Below are positions 24,588-33,856 of a DNA stretch of 64,000 nt, one piece after another (position 1 is the stretch's first letter; each line of letters opens with the position of its first letter). The position numbers were made by a program, and so were the translations under genes. This DNA comes from Streptomyces tanashiensis (lineage in GTDB: Bacteria > Actinomycetota > Actinomycetes > Streptomycetales > Streptomycetaceae): positions 1 to 64,000 of the forward strand of contig NZ_BMRZ01000006.1 in the NCBI RefSeq assembly GCF_014648895.1, read 5' to 3'. Below the pieces are notes generated by a model. That model was not told where the DNA came from. It saw only the letters and a program-made list of their open reading frames with translations, and made no database searches.

Positions 24588-25609
24588 GACGTGCTGTTCC
24601 CGGAGACCGTCTCCCGGATCGCGCGCAGGGACTCCTTGAGGGAACCCATGGTGGCGAGGACGGCGGTGGGCTCGTAGCCGCAGTGCGCCATGCAGTTGGC
24701 GCAGCGGGGGTCCTTGCCGCGGCCGTACTTGTCCCAGTCGGTGTCCTCGACGAGTTCGCGGTACGTGGGGACGTATCCGTCGCTCATCAGATAGCAGGGT
24801 CGCTGCCAGCCGAAGAGGGAGTAGTTGGGAATGGCCCAGGCGGTGCAGGGGAAGTCCGCCTTTCCTTCCAGGAAGTCCAGGAAGAGCGGCGAGTGGTTGA
24901 GCCGCCAGCGGCGGCGGTTCCCGCCGGCGAACGCCTTCTTGAAGAGTTCCCGGGTCTGCTCGACGCCGAGGAAGTGCTCCTGGTCGGGGGCCTTCTCGTA
25001 GGCGTAGGCGGGCGAGATCATCATTTCGTCGACCTGGAGGTCGTCGTTGAGGAAATTGAGCACCTCGATGATGGTCTGCGGGGTGTCGGTGTTGAAGAAG
25101 GTCGAATTGGTGGTGACCCGGAAGCCGCGCCGCTTGGCCTCCTTGATGGCCGCCACCGCCTCGTCGAACACGCCCTCCTTGGCGACGGACTCGTCGTGCC
25201 GCTCGCGCAGGCCGTCGATGTGGACGGCGAAGGCGAAGTACGGGGAGGGGGTGAACTTCTCCAGCTTCTTGCGCAGCAGCATGGCGTTGGTGCAGAGGAA
25301 GACGTACTTCCGCCGGGCCACCAACTGGCGGACGATCTCGTCGATCTGAGGATGCATCAGGGGCTCGCCGCCCGCGATGGAGACCATGGGGGCGCCGGAC
25401 TCCAGGACCGCGCCGACCGCCTGGGCGACCGGCATGCGCTGCTTGAGGACACCCGCCGGGTGCTGGATCTTTCCGCAGCCCTCGCACTTCAGGTTGCAGG
25501 CGTAGAGCGGCTCCAGCTCGACGATCAGCGGGAACTTGTCTCGCTTGCGGAGCTTCTGTTCGAAGAGGTAGGTCCCGACCCGGATGGACTGACGGAGCGG
25601 CATGGCCAT
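24584..25609 (-). CDS. hpnH: Adenosyl-hopene transferase HpnH (radical SAM)
   Basis: 341 residues. ACNLKCEGCGK holds the radical SAM cysteines Cys38, Cys42 and Cys45. SIAGGEPLMHP and a C-terminal CANCMAHCGYEP are typical of HpnH. The enzyme joins a 5'-deoxyadenosyl radical to hopene to form adenosylhopane, the first step of side-chain extension. The start is ATG 25609 (MAMPLRQSIRVG), with AGGAGG ten nt upstream lying within the end of hpnG; an ATG two codons further in is less well spaced. The stop overlaps hpnO. Confidence 0.94.
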   Translation of the reverse strand: MAMPLRQSIRVGTYLFEQKLRKRDKFPLIVELEPLYACNLKCEGCGKIQHPAGVLKQRMPVAQAVGAVLESGAPMVSIAGGEPLMHPQIDEIVRQLVARRKYVFLCTNAMLLRKKLEKFTPSPYFAFAVHIDGLRERHDESVAKEGVFDEAVAAIKEAKRRGFRVTTNSTFFNTDTPQTIIEVLNFLNDDLQVDEMMISPAYAYEKAPDQEHFLGVEQTRELFKKAFAGGNRRRWRLNHSPLFLDFLEGKADFPCTAWAIPNYSLFGWQRPCYLMSDGYVPTYRELVEDTDWDKYGRGKDPRCANCMAHCGYEPTAVLATMGSLKESLRAIRETVSGNSTS

Positions 25610-25616
25610 AACTCGT

Positions 25617-26288
25617 TCACCTCCTGGGGAGCAGCAAAGAACGGTGCCATTCGAAGAATGCGGGAAGGACGGCACGAAGGACACGGAAGGCTGATATTCC
25701 CCCGCGCACCGTGCCGATCCGGACCAGTTCATGTTCCGGAGCGTCCACGACCACCCGGACGGCCGCAACCGGGCGGGCGTCCGGCCCGTCCCCGAGCCCT
25801 CCGGCGGCCCGGGCGGTGCGGAGCGTGGCGGCGGACTCCATGTCGACGGCGATCGCGCCGCCGGCCCGCAGCGCGGCCCGCTCGGGGCCGCGCACCACGT
25901 GGTCGGAGCCGATCAGCGGCCCGGTGTGGACGGCATGCCCGGGCACCGCCTTGACCAGGGCCTTCACCAGGAGGTCGGTCCCGGTGCAGAGGGTCGTGCC
26001 GTCGGGGGCGCGGGTCTCCTCGGCGACGATCAGGTCCCCCGGGTGCATGCCCGGGGCGAGGCCCGCGCAGAAGCCGGAGGCGATCACCGCCGCGTCCCGC
26101 CAGCGCTCCTCGCCGAGCGTCCGGGACACGGCCCGGTGGGCCCGTTCGGGTCCCATGCCGGTGCGCAGCACGGTGACCGGGCCCGGTGCGCCGCCCCGGT
26201 CCCCGCTGCGCAGGGCGAAGTGCTCGATGCCGAGCGCGCAGGCGATCAGCAGCGGCGGACCGGCGCCCGGACCGGGCTCGCGGCCCAT
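25617..26288 (-). CDS. hpnG: Hopanoid-associated nucleoside phosphorylase HpnG
   Basis: 223 residues, MTA/SAH nucleosidase-phosphorylase fold. ACALGIEHFALRSG, VLRTGMGPERA, IASGFCAGLAPGMHPGDLIV and AIAVDMESAA match the family. HpnG removes adenine from adenosylhopane to give ribosylhopane. The ATG start overlaps the shc stop by one base (TGATG) and the stop is 7 nt before hpnH, so the operon is compact. The last residues (WHRSLLLPRR) overlay the hpnH ribosome binding site. Confidence 0.9.
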   Translation of the reverse strand: MGREPGPGAGPPLLIACALGIEHFALRSGDRGGAPGPVTVLRTGMGPERAHRAVSRTLGEERWRDAAVIASGFCAGLAPGMHPGDLIVAEETRAPDGTTLCTGTDLLVKALVKAVPGHAVHTGPLIGSDHVVRGPERAALRAGGAIAVDMESAATLRTARAAGGLGDGPDARPVAAVRVVVDAPEHELVRIGTVRGGISAFRVLRAVLPAFFEWHRSLLLPRR

Positions 26289-28270
26289 CAGCCCTCCTTG
26301 CGCGGCGCGGGCTCCCCGTACACATAGCGCCCGAGCGCCGTGAGCGGGAACACCTGCCGGTAGAGGTGGTAGTTGATGGAGAAGTCCCAGGGGAAGCCGG
26401 TGCCGGTGAAATGGGGCTCGTCCCAGGAGCCGTCCTCCCGCTGGGCCGCGGTCAGCCAGGCGACACCGCGCCGGACCGGCTCGGAGTCGCGGTCGCCCGC
26501 GGCGAGGAGGGCGATCAGGGCCCAGGCGGTCTGTGAGGCGGTGGACGGCCCGCGCCCGACCCACTCCTCCTCCTTGTACGAGCGGAGGTCCTCGCCCCAG
26601 CCGCCGTCGTCGTTCTGGACGGATCCCAGCCAGCCGACGGCCCGGCGGATCGCGGGGTGGGAGCCGGGCAGCCCGGCGGCGGCGAGCGCCGGGACCACCG
26701 AGCCCGTGCCGTAGACGTGGTTGACGCCCCAGCGGCCGAACCAGGCGCCGTTGGGCTCCTGTTCGGCGAGCAGCCACTCGATGCCGCGGCGGGCGCGCGG
26801 GTCCTGGGCCCTCCCCTCGTACGCGAGCATCTCCACCACGTGGGCGGTGACGTCTGCGGAGGGCGGGTCGATGACCTCGCCGAAGTCGCAGAACGGCAGC
26901 TTGTTGGGGAAGACGCTGGTGTTGTCGGCGTCGAAGGCTCCCCAGGCGCCGTTCTTCGACTGCATGCCGAGGGTCCAGCGGGCGCCCCGGGCGACGGCCG
27001 CCTCCACCCGGGCGGGGTCGGGGTGCCGGACCCGCCGCAGGGCGAGCAGCACCTCGGCGGTGTCGTCGATGTCGGGATAGTTGTCGTTGTGGAACTCGAA
27101 CGCCCAGCCGCCCGGCGGGAGTCCGGGCCTCCGCACCGCCCAGTCCCCGGTCCGGGTGATCTCCTCGTCGAGCATCCAGTCCACGGCCTTCACGAGCGCC
27201 GGGTGGTCGGGGCTCAGCCCGGCGTCGGCGAGCGCGATGGTGGCGAGGCAGGTGTCCCAGACGGGCGACTGGCAGGCCTCGATCATCCGCGAGCCGTCCT
27301 CGCGCCAGACCGCGAACCGGTCGAGCGACTCCAGGCCGGCCCGCATGACGGGATGCTCCAGGTCGTACCCGAGGAGGTGGAGGGCGATGACCGAGTAGAC
27401 GGCGGGCGGCTGGATGCCGCCCCAGCAGCCGTCGTTCTCCTGGCGCTCGACGATCCACCGGGCGGCGACGTTCATGGCGGTGCCGCGGACCCCGCGCGGG
27501 GCGAAGCGGTGGTAGACGTGCAGCGCCCTGTCGAGCCGCTGGAAGATCCCGTCCCAGCCGGTGGCCGGGGCGAGCGGCCGGGGCGGGTTCGGCCGCGCCG
27601 GGTCGGTGTGCAGTTCGTCCAGCGGGAAGGGCGCGGGCCGGACCGGGCGCTTCGCGGAGACGACGGTGAGCGGCACGATCGTCTGCCGGGCCCAGCAGCC
27701 GAAGTCGTAGATGTTGAGCGGGAACCACTTCGGCAGGAAGAGCAGCTCCGGCGGCAGCTCGGGCAGGTCCTCCCAGCGCCACCAGCCGAAGAGGGCCAGC
27801 CAGATCCGGGTGAAGACCCGGGCGCCGGCGATCCCGCCCCGGGCGCGGACCCACGCGGAGGCGCGGGCCATGTGCGGGGCCTCGGGCGGGTCTCCGGCGA
27901 GCCGCAGCGCCACATAGGCCTCGACGGTGGCGGAGAGCTCGCCGGGCCCGCCGTAGAAGGTGGCCCAGGCGCCGTCCTCGCGCTGCTCGCGGCGGATGTG
28001 GAGGGCTGCGGCGCGGGTGGTGCCGGCGTCGAGGATGCCCAGGAACTGGCGGAGCAGAAGGTCCTCGGCGTCCATGGTGACGTTGGTCTCCAGGTCGCCC
28101 TTCCACCAGCCCGCCGGGTCCTGCCGGGCGAGCAGGTGCTCGACCGCCCGTGCGGTGGCCCGCGCGGCGCTCGCGTCGAGCCCCTCCGGCGCGGTGGTGT
28201 CGTTCGTCGTGCTGGCCGCGGCTGCCCGGGGGCCCACGGCCCCGGCGCTTCCGTCGGTCGTCGCTGTCAT
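26288..28270 (-). CDS. shc: Squalene-hopene cyclase
   Basis: 660 residues, the normal length. The protonating motif DIDDTA is at about residues 398-403. Several QW-type repeats are visible (QREDGSWDEPHF, QNDDGGWGEDL, QENDGCWGG), with GAFDADNTSVFPNKLPF and a C-terminal TGFPWDFSINYHLYRQVFP. It cyclises squalene to hop-22(29)-ene at the membrane. ATG 28270 has AGGGGAAG upstream. About 107 nt separate it from the prenyl synthase stop, the second-largest gap in the operon, so an internal promoter is possible. Confidence 0.96.
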   Translation of the reverse strand: MTATTDGSAGAVGPRAAAASTTNDTTAPEGLDASAARATARAVEHLLARQDPAGWWKGDLETNVTMDAEDLLLRQFLGILDAGTTRAAALHIRREQREDGAWATFYGGPGELSATVEAYVALRLAGDPPEAPHMARASAWVRARGGIAGARVFTRIWLALFGWWRWEDLPELPPELLFLPKWFPLNIYDFGCWARQTIVPLTVVSAKRPVRPAPFPLDELHTDPARPNPPRPLAPATGWDGIFQRLDRALHVYHRFAPRGVRGTAMNVAARWIVERQENDGCWGGIQPPAVYSVIALHLLGYDLEHPVMRAGLESLDRFAVWREDGSRMIEACQSPVWDTCLATIALADAGLSPDHPALVKAVDWMLDEEITRTGDWAVRRPGLPPGGWAFEFHNDNYPDIDDTAEVLLALRRVRHPDPARVEAAVARGARWTLGMQSKNGAWGAFDADNTSVFPNKLPFCDFGEVIDPPSADVTAHVVEMLAYEGRAQDPRARRGIEWLLAEQEPNGAWFGRWGVNHVYGTGSVVPALAAAGLPGSHPAIRRAVGWLGSVQNDDGGWGEDLRSYKEEEWVGRGPSTASQTAWALIALLAAGDRDSEPVRRGVAWLTAAQREDGSWDEPHFTGTGFPWDFSINYHLYRQVFPLTALGRYVYGEPAPRKEG

Positions 28271-28377
28271 GGCTTCCCCTTTGCGCAGTCGGTTTCTTCT
28301 GCTTCTACGGGTCTGCCGTCGGCCGGCGCCGGAAGGCACCGGCCGGCGACCGCGAACTCATATCAGGGTGATGGTGA

Positions 28378-29478
28378 TCATCTCTTCCGTACGACCACGA
28401 AGTCGGCCAGGGCGACGAGCTGGTCCCGCACGCGGGCGGGCATGTCCACCTCGTTCAGGGCCTCGATCGCGATCGCGTGCTGGCGGCGGGCCTCCTGGGA
28501 GGTCCACTCGCGTCCTCCGGCCTCCTCGATGAGGGCCGCGCGGGTGGCGAACTCCTCCTCGGAGAAGGTGTCGAAGTCGTTGGACTTGGCGTCCGCGGCG
28601 AGCAGTTCGCCGAGCCGCTCGGAGGCCGGGCCGCCCGCGGCGAGGGCGGCGACGACCGGGAGGGACTTCTTGCGCTGGCGCAGATCGCTCCAGGTCTGCT
28701 TGCCGGTGGCCTCCGGGTCGCCCCAGATGCCGAGCAGGTCGTCGACGGCCTGGAAGGCGAGGCCCAGGTGGTAGCCGTACTCCTCCAGCTTGTCGGCGGT
28801 GCGGTCGTCGGCCCCGCCGAGGACCGCACCGATGGAGACGGCGCAGGCGAGCAGGGCGCCCGTCTTGTTGCCCTCCATCTCCAGGCACTCCTCGACGGTG
28901 ACCCGCTCGCGGTGCTCGTACGAGATGTCCTGGGCCTGGCCGTCGATGAGCTTGCGGCTGGCGGTGGTCAGCCGGCGGGTGGCGCGGCCGGCCTCGACGG
29001 TGCCGAGTTCGAGCAGGATCTCGTTGGCGAGGGCGAAGAGGGCGTCGCCGACGAGGATCGCCTGCGCGGGGCCGTGGACCTTCCACACCGTGTCGCGGTG
29101 GCGGCGCTGCTCGTCACCGTCCATCAGGTCGTCGTGGAGCAGCGAGAAGTTGTGCACGAGCTCCACGGCGACGGCGCCGGGGATCCCGACCTCGGGCGCG
29201 GCGCCCGCGGCCTCGGCCGACAGCAGGGCGAGCGCCGGGCGGACGGCCTTGCCGCCGTCGCCGTCGGCGGGGTTGCCCTGCGCGTCGATCCAGCCGAAGT
29301 GGTAGGCGGCCACGGTGTCCATGGGCGGCGCGAGGCGGTCGACGGCCGCCCGCAGTACGGGGGTGGACAGGGTCCGCCCCCGCTCCAGCAGTGCGGACAC
29401 GTCCGCGGTGTCGACGGCCGGATGTCCCGGCGGCACTGTCGGCACGGTCTCTCCTCTTGTTCCGGTACTCACACTCAT
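28378..29478 (-). CDS. Polyprenyl (farnesyl-type) diphosphate synthase of the hopanoid cluster
   Basis: 366 residues. The first aspartate-rich motif is DDLMD (116-120) and the second is DDLLGIWGD (246-254), both with surrounding conserved Arg/Lys/Gln (GGKAVRPAL, FQAVDDLL). It most likely makes farnesyl diphosphate for HpnC/HpnD; chain length was not deduced rigorously. The start overlaps the hpnE stop (ATGA). Together with idi at 43947 it covers the prenyl supply visible in the window. Confidence 0.92.
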   Translation of the reverse strand: MSVSTGTRGETVPTVPPGHPAVDTADVSALLERGRTLSTPVLRAAVDRLAPPMDTVAAYHFGWIDAQGNPADGDGGKAVRPALALLSAEAAGAAPEVGIPGAVAVELVHNFSLLHDDLMDGDEQRRHRDTVWKVHGPAQAILVGDALFALANEILLELGTVEAGRATRRLTTASRKLIDGQAQDISYEHRERVTVEECLEMEGNKTGALLACAVSIGAVLGGADDRTADKLEEYGYHLGLAFQAVDDLLGIWGDPEATGKQTWSDLRQRKKSLPVVAALAAGGPASERLGELLAADAKSNDFDTFSEEEFATRAALIEEAGGREWTSQEARRQHAIAIEALNEVDMPARVRDQLVALADFVVVRKR

Positions 29479-30875
29479 ACCGCCTCCTGCAGCGGATGGT
29501 CATGGCGGCGGCCGAGGGCGGAGAGCGCGGCGCCCGCGGCGCTGAAACCACTGCGGACGGCACCCTCCATGGTCGCGGGCCAGCCGGTGGCGGTCCAGGC
29601 CCCGGCCAGATACAGCCCCGGGGCCCTGGTGCGGGCGCCGGGCCGGAGCCGGCCGACGCCCGGGGTGGGGGCGAACGTGGCCGTCCGCTCCCTGGTGACG
29701 AAGAAGTCGCGGATCCCGGCGCCGCGGGCGGCGGGCAGGAGCCGTTCCAGCTCGGGGAGGTACTTCGCGCGCAGGGCGGCGACGGGCTCGTCGATCTCGT
29801 CCTGGGCGGCGGACTGGGAGACGGCGAGGTACTGGCCTCCGCCGGCGAGTCCGGAGGAGTCCGTGCGGTCGAAGACCCACTGCACCGGCGAGCCGAGCGC
29901 GGTGAAGAAGGGCCGCTTCAGCACCTTGCGGTCGTAGACGACGTGCAGGTTGAGGATGGGCGCGGTGTCGATGTCGAGGAGCCGGTCGGGGTCGTCGAGG
30001 GCGCCTTCGGGCAGCAGACCGTGGGTCTCGTGCTGCGGGACGGCGAGGACGACCGCGTCGGCCTCGATCCGCTCCCCCGGCACGTCGACGGCCCAACGCC
30101 CGTCGTCGGTCCGGGAGATCCGCTCGGCCTTGGCGCGCAGCAAGGTGCGGACGCCGAGGGCGTCGAGCTCCTTCGCGGCCCGGGTGTCGTGGAGTTCGCC
30201 GAGCGGGACGTGGGCCCAGCCGATGTCGGCGGCGCCGGGCTCGGAGAGGAGTCCGGTCTTGAAGACCATGGCGGCGAGCCCCATGGAGGCCTGCGGGGCG
30301 GGGGCGTTGAGGGTGGGGATGCCGACGAGGTCCCAGAGGGCCTCGACGGTCCGCGGGGACTGTCCGTGCCGGCCGAGCCAGGTGGCGAAGTCGATGCCGT
30401 CGAGCGCCGGGTCGGCGGGGTCGAGCTTCTTCAGGGCGAGCGCGGCCCGGCCGACCGAGGCGCGCTCGGCGAGGGAGAGGTGCGGGTACGTGGCGAGGCT
30501 GCGCGCGAGGTGCAGCGGCACGGGCAGGCTGTCGCGGCGGATCCGGCCGAGCCGGGGGCCGCGGGGGTGCGCGACGTCGAGGACGGGGACGTCGAGGCGG
30601 TCCTGGAGGGGGGCGAGCCGGGCGCCGTCGACCCGGTCGAGGAACCAGCGGTAGGCGGTGCAGCAGCGCAGGTAGACGTGCTGGCCGTTGTCGACGGTCA
30701 GATCGCCCCGGCGGAAGGAGAAGGCGAGGCCGCCGAGCCGGGGCCGGCCTTCGAGCAGGGTGACGTGGACGCCGCTCTCGGAGAGCTGGAGCGCGGCGGT
30801 GATCCCGGCGAGCCCACCGCCGACGACGACGGCGCGGGGCTGCCGGGCGTTCCGCTCGGTTCCTTCGTGGTTCAC
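29475..30875 (-). CDS. hpnE: Hydroxysqualene dehydroxylase HpnE
   Basis: 466 residues from GTG 30875 (AAAGGAGG just upstream). VVVGGGLAGITAALQLSESG (FAD Rossmann, GGGLAG at 19-24), LLEGRPRLGGLAFSF and C-terminal GLYLAGAWTATGWPATMEGA mark it as a phytoene-desaturase-like amine oxidase of the HpnE group. It reduces hydroxysqualene to squalene in the HpnCDE route. About 103 nt separate it from hpnD. Confidence 0.93.
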   Translation of the reverse strand: MNHEGTERNARQPRAVVVGGGLAGITAALQLSESGVHVTLLEGRPRLGGLAFSFRRGDLTVDNGQHVYLRCCTAYRWFLDRVDGARLAPLQDRLDVPVLDVAHPRGPRLGRIRRDSLPVPLHLARSLATYPHLSLAERASVGRAALALKKLDPADPALDGIDFATWLGRHGQSPRTVEALWDLVGIPTLNAPAPQASMGLAAMVFKTGLLSEPGAADIGWAHVPLGELHDTRAAKELDALGVRTLLRAKAERISRTDDGRWAVDVPGERIEADAVVLAVPQHETHGLLPEGALDDPDRLLDIDTAPILNLHVVYDRKVLKRPFFTALGSPVQWVFDRTDSSGLAGGGQYLAVSQSAAQDEIDEPVAALRAKYLPELERLLPAARGAGIRDFFVTRERTATFAPTPGVGRLRPGARTRAPGLYLAGAWTATGWPATMEGAVRSGFSAAGAALSALGRRHDHPLQEAV

Positions 30876-30978
30876 CAGGCCTCCTTTCGGGTCGTCGCGG
30901 TCGGATTCCGGGGCGTCTCGGGCAGGGACGCCGGGGCGGCGCCCGGGGTTGCCCGGCGGGCGGGGGCGCACGGGCGCA

Positions 30979-31929
30979 TCAGGGACGCCTCCTGACGGTG
31001 CGCCGGGCGATGTTGCGGGTGTCGAGGCCGGAGAGCCCGCGCACCGCGACGTACGCCTTCTCGCGGCCCGGCAGGGAGACACGTCCGCGCAGCACGGCCT
31101 CGGGGTCGCGCTCGATCCGGTCGAGGAGGCGCCGGTAGATGCCGGCCATGGCGGCGACGCAGGCGCCGCTGCGCCGGTCGAGCATGGGCAGGAGCCGGTA
31201 GCCCTCGGCGAACAGGGCGCGGGCGCGGCGCACTTCGAAGTGGACGAGCCCGGCGAAGTCGGCGCCGGGGGGCGGGGTGTCGCTGCCGAAGCCGTCCGAG
31301 CAGCCGAACTTGGCGAGGTCGTCGGCGGGCAGATAGGTGCGCCCGTTCCCGGCGTCCTCGCGTACGTCCCTGAGGATGTTGGTGAGTTGGAGCGCGAGGC
31401 CCAGGGTGTCGGCGTACTCGGGCGCGCGGTCGGCGCCCTGGGCGCCGGGCTGGGTGCCGAAGACGCCGAGGGAGAGACGGCCGATCGCGCCGGCGACGCA
31501 GCGGCAGTAGACCTTGAGGTCGTCCCAGGTCTCGTAGGTGGCGCCGCGCACGTCCATGAGGACGCCGTCGATGAGCTCGTCGAGGCCGTCGAGCGGGATC
31601 GGGAAGCGGCGGGCCGAGTCGGCGAGGGCGACGGCGACGGGGTCGGTGTCGTCCTCCTCGACCAGGCCCTTGCGGACGCGGTCGAGGACGTCACGGGTGG
31701 CTTCGAGCCGCTCCCGCTTGTCCTCGGTCGCGAGGGTGCCGTCGCCGATGTCGTCGACGCGCCGCGAGAAGGCGTACAGCGCGGACATCGCCTGTCGCTT
31801 CTCGGCCGGCAGCAGCCGGATCCCGTAGGCGAAGTTGCGGGCCTGCTGTCCGGTGACCGCCTCGCAGTAGCTGTAGGCGGCCTGGACCGGTGCGGACGGC
31901 TGGTGCTGTGCCTCCACGGTCGCGCTCAC
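30979..31929 (-). CDS. hpnD: Presqualene diphosphate synthase HpnD
   Basis: 316 residues from GTG 31929. Aspartate-rich motifs: RVDDIGD (57-63) and DVRED (188-192), followed by GNGRTYLPADDL, typical of squalene/phytoene synthases. HpnD condenses two farnesyl diphosphates to presqualene diphosphate. The start overlaps the hpnC stop by 4 nt (GTGA). The annotation as HpnD rather than HpnC rests on gene order and its longer C-terminal region. Confidence 0.92.
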   Translation of the reverse strand: MSATVEAQHQPSAPVQAAYSYCEAVTGQQARNFAYGIRLLPAEKRQAMSALYAFSRRVDDIGDGTLATEDKRERLEATRDVLDRVRKGLVEEDDTDPVAVALADSARRFPIPLDGLDELIDGVLMDVRGATYETWDDLKVYCRCVAGAIGRLSLGVFGTQPGAQGADRAPEYADTLGLALQLTNILRDVREDAGNGRTYLPADDLAKFGCSDGFGSDTPPPGADFAGLVHFEVRRARALFAEGYRLLPMLDRRSGACVAAMAGIYRRLLDRIERDPEAVLRGRVSLPGREKAYVAVRGLSGLDTRNIARRTVRRRP

Positions 31930-32837
31930 CCCTCTCTCCGCGCCCGGAGCAGAACCGCTCCCGCCTGGCGCATCAGGCTCGGCTTGGTGGACTTCGGTGG
32001 GCCGGCCAGCACGTCGTATCCGGCGTCGGCGACGGCGTCGAGCGCCGCGAGCCCCCCGGCGGTGAAGCCGGCGAGGAGGAGGCGGAGCCGGCCGTGGACG
32101 CTGCCGACGAGCGGGAGGCCCGCGTGCAGGAGGGCGCGGGCCCGCTCGGCCTCGAAGGCGATCAGGGCCCGTACGGAGGCGCCGGCGGTGGGCTCGGCGA
32201 GGTCGCGCTCGGTGACGTGGAAGCGCTTGAGGTCCTCGGCGGGCAGGTAGATCCGGTCGCGGGCGAGGTCCTCGGCGACGTCCTGGAGGTGCTCGACGAT
32301 CTGCAGGGCGGTGCAGATCTCGTCGGAGCGCCGGATCCGCTCGGGGGTGTCGGTGCCGGTGATCGCGAGGACGAGCCGGCCGACGGGGTTGGCGGAGAGC
32401 TCGCAGTACGCGAGGAGGTCGTCGTACGTCTCGTAGCGGCGGACCAGCTGGTCCTGCCGGTTGGCGGCGATCAGGCCGAGGAAGGGCCCGGGGGTGAGCC
32501 CGCGCCGGCGGACGGTCGGCTGGAGGGCGCGCAGCAGGGGGTGGTGCGGGGTGGAGTCGAAGACCCGGTGGAGGTCGGTCTCCAGGGCGTCGAGGAGGAC
32601 GAGCCGGTCCTCCGCGGCCGCCGGGCCGACGCCGAGGTGCCGGGCGTCGGCGCCGCCGGGGGCGAGGTCGCCGTCGCCGATGTCGTCGACGAGCCGGGCG
32701 TAGCCGTAGACGGCCATCAGGTCGTCCCGCCAGGCGCGGGGCAGGAAGAAGGGGGCCACGGGGAAGTTCTCGTCCGCGGCCTTGCCGAGTGTGGCGCGCG
32801 AGGAGGCGTCGGTGCGCGCCTGCCGGGTCTCCGTCAC
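31926..32837 (-). CDS. hpnC: Hydroxysqualene synthase HpnC
   Basis: 303 residues from GTG 32837. ADENFPVAPFFLPRAWRDDL is the HpnC-specific N-terminal pattern; DDIGD (51-55) and DVAED (186-190) are the substrate-binding aspartates. It converts presqualene diphosphate to hydroxysqualene. It is the first recognised gene of the hopanoid operon. A 20-codon ORF (32834-32896) ends in its GTG start in a GTGA overlap, so initiation may depend on translation of that small ORF. Confidence 0.92.
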   Translation of the reverse strand: MTETRQARTDASSRATLGKAADENFPVAPFFLPRAWRDDLMAVYGYARLVDDIGDGDLAPGGADARHLGVGPAAAEDRLVLLDALETDLHRVFDSTPHHPLLRALQPTVRRRGLTPGPFLGLIAANRQDQLVRRYETYDDLLAYCELSANPVGRLVLAITGTDTPERIRRSDEICTALQIVEHLQDVAEDLARDRIYLPAEDLKRFHVTERDLAEPTAGASVRALIAFEAERARALLHAGLPLVGSVHGRLRLLLAGFTAGGLAALDAVADAGYDVLAGPPKSTKPSLMRQAGAVLLRARREG

Positions 32838-32896
32838 TGGGCGCTTCCCGACGGAGGGACGGCGACACCCTCGTGGAGCTGGAGAATCTGCGTCAT
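32834..32896 (-). CDS. Candidate 20-residue leader ORF coupled to hpnC
   Basis: ATG 32896 encodes MTQILQLHEGVAVPPSGSAQ and stops at 32834-32836, overlapping the GTG of hpnC in the standard 4-nt coupling arrangement. GGGAG lies about 11 nt upstream. hpnC itself has no good ribosome binding site of its own. Function is unknown; it could be a translational leader, or simply a chance ORF. Confidence 0.45.
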   Translation of the reverse strand: MTQILQLHEGVAVPPSGSAQ

Positions 32897-33140
32897 GGCC
32901 GTCACGTCTCCCGTTCTACACTGCCGATCCAATCCATCCTATTTCGGACACGCCGCCGACCCCCGCCCGTAGGGCCGCCACCCCGGGGGCCCGATGGCCG
33001 CGGGGTATCGCCCTACTTGCCGCGAAACAGACCGGTCCAGCTTACGTTGTACGACGACCTTCGCCATTCCGGGGTGGCGGGCGTCGCGAACCTCACTCGC
33101 ACGATCCGTCAACTGCCGTGCACCGCAAGAGAGTTCGGGC

Positions 33141-33788
33141 TCAGTCGGACCCCGCTCCGGAGACCACCATGGCGAGGGTCGCCTCGACGGCCACCCTCCT
33201 GCCCTGCGCGGAGAGCCGGCGGAGCGGACCGTCGACCAGGAGGAGTGACAGCCCGTGCACGGCCGACCACGCGGCGGCACCGGTGGCGGGGCGGGCGCCG
33301 GGACGCGCGGTGCCGAGCGCCGTGAGCGCTTCGAGTGCCTCCCTGAGCAGGGTGTAGGCGCGGATCTCGGGCTCGGCGGGCGGCCTGGCGGGCCCGGGTT
33401 CGCACGCCGAGGCGGGACGGGGCACACAGAACGCGGCCCGGTAGAGGCCGGGATGCTCCACGGCGAAGCCGACGTACGCCCGGCAGAGCGCGGTGACCCG
33501 GCGCTCCGCCGCGAGCACGGGGTCGTCGGCGCCCGGCTCGCGCGCGGCGGCCCGCTCCATGGAGGCGGCGAGCTCCCGCCGGGCATGGGTCCGCACGGTA
33601 CGGAGGAGCTCACCGCGCCCGTCGAAGTGCCGGTAGGCGGCGGTGGGCGAGACGCCGACCCGGCGGGCCGCCTCCCGCAGGACGACCCGCTCGGGGCCGC
33701 CTTCTCCGGCGAGGTCGACGGCCGCGCAGATGAGCGCGTTGCGCAGGTCGCCGTGGTGGTAGGTCTTTCCCGCCGAGGTCGCTGCCAT
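33141..33788 (-). CDS. TetR/AcrR family regulator (WHG-type)
   Basis: 215 residues. The start YHHGDLRNALICAAVDLAG, then REAARRVGVSPTAAYRHF, is typical of the TetR branch with a C-terminal WHG domain. The ligand is unknown. It points the same way as the hopanoid operon and ends about 245 bp upstream of the leader ORF; it could regulate either neighbour or itself. The region 32897-33140 between them holds GC-rich inverted repeats but no gene I can support. Confidence 0.88.
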   Translation of the reverse strand: MAATSAGKTYHHGDLRNALICAAVDLAGEGGPERVVLREAARRVGVSPTAAYRHFDGRGELLRTVRTHARRELAASMERAAAREPGADDPVLAAERRVTALCRAYVGFAVEHPGLYRAAFCVPRPASACEPGPARPPAEPEIRAYTLLREALEALTALGTARPGARPATGAAAWSAVHGLSLLLVDGPLRRLSAQGRRVAVEATLAMVVSGAGSD

Positions 33789-33856
33789 GGGCTCATCCTG
33801 CCCGAAGTTAACCGCATGAACATTCCAGGTGGGGCAGCGACGCGCGGAAAACGGAG

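Noticed and set aside
32897..33140. GC-rich inverted repeats between the TetR gene and the hopanoid leader, and possible promoter hexamers (TAGGAT)
   Set aside because: No long clean stem and no matching -35 element at the right distance; recorded only as intergenic.
33789..33856. Possible TetR operator (GTTAACCGCATGAAC-like) upstream of the 33141-33788 gene
   Set aside because: The half-sites are short and imperfect; no symmetric repeat long enough to trust.
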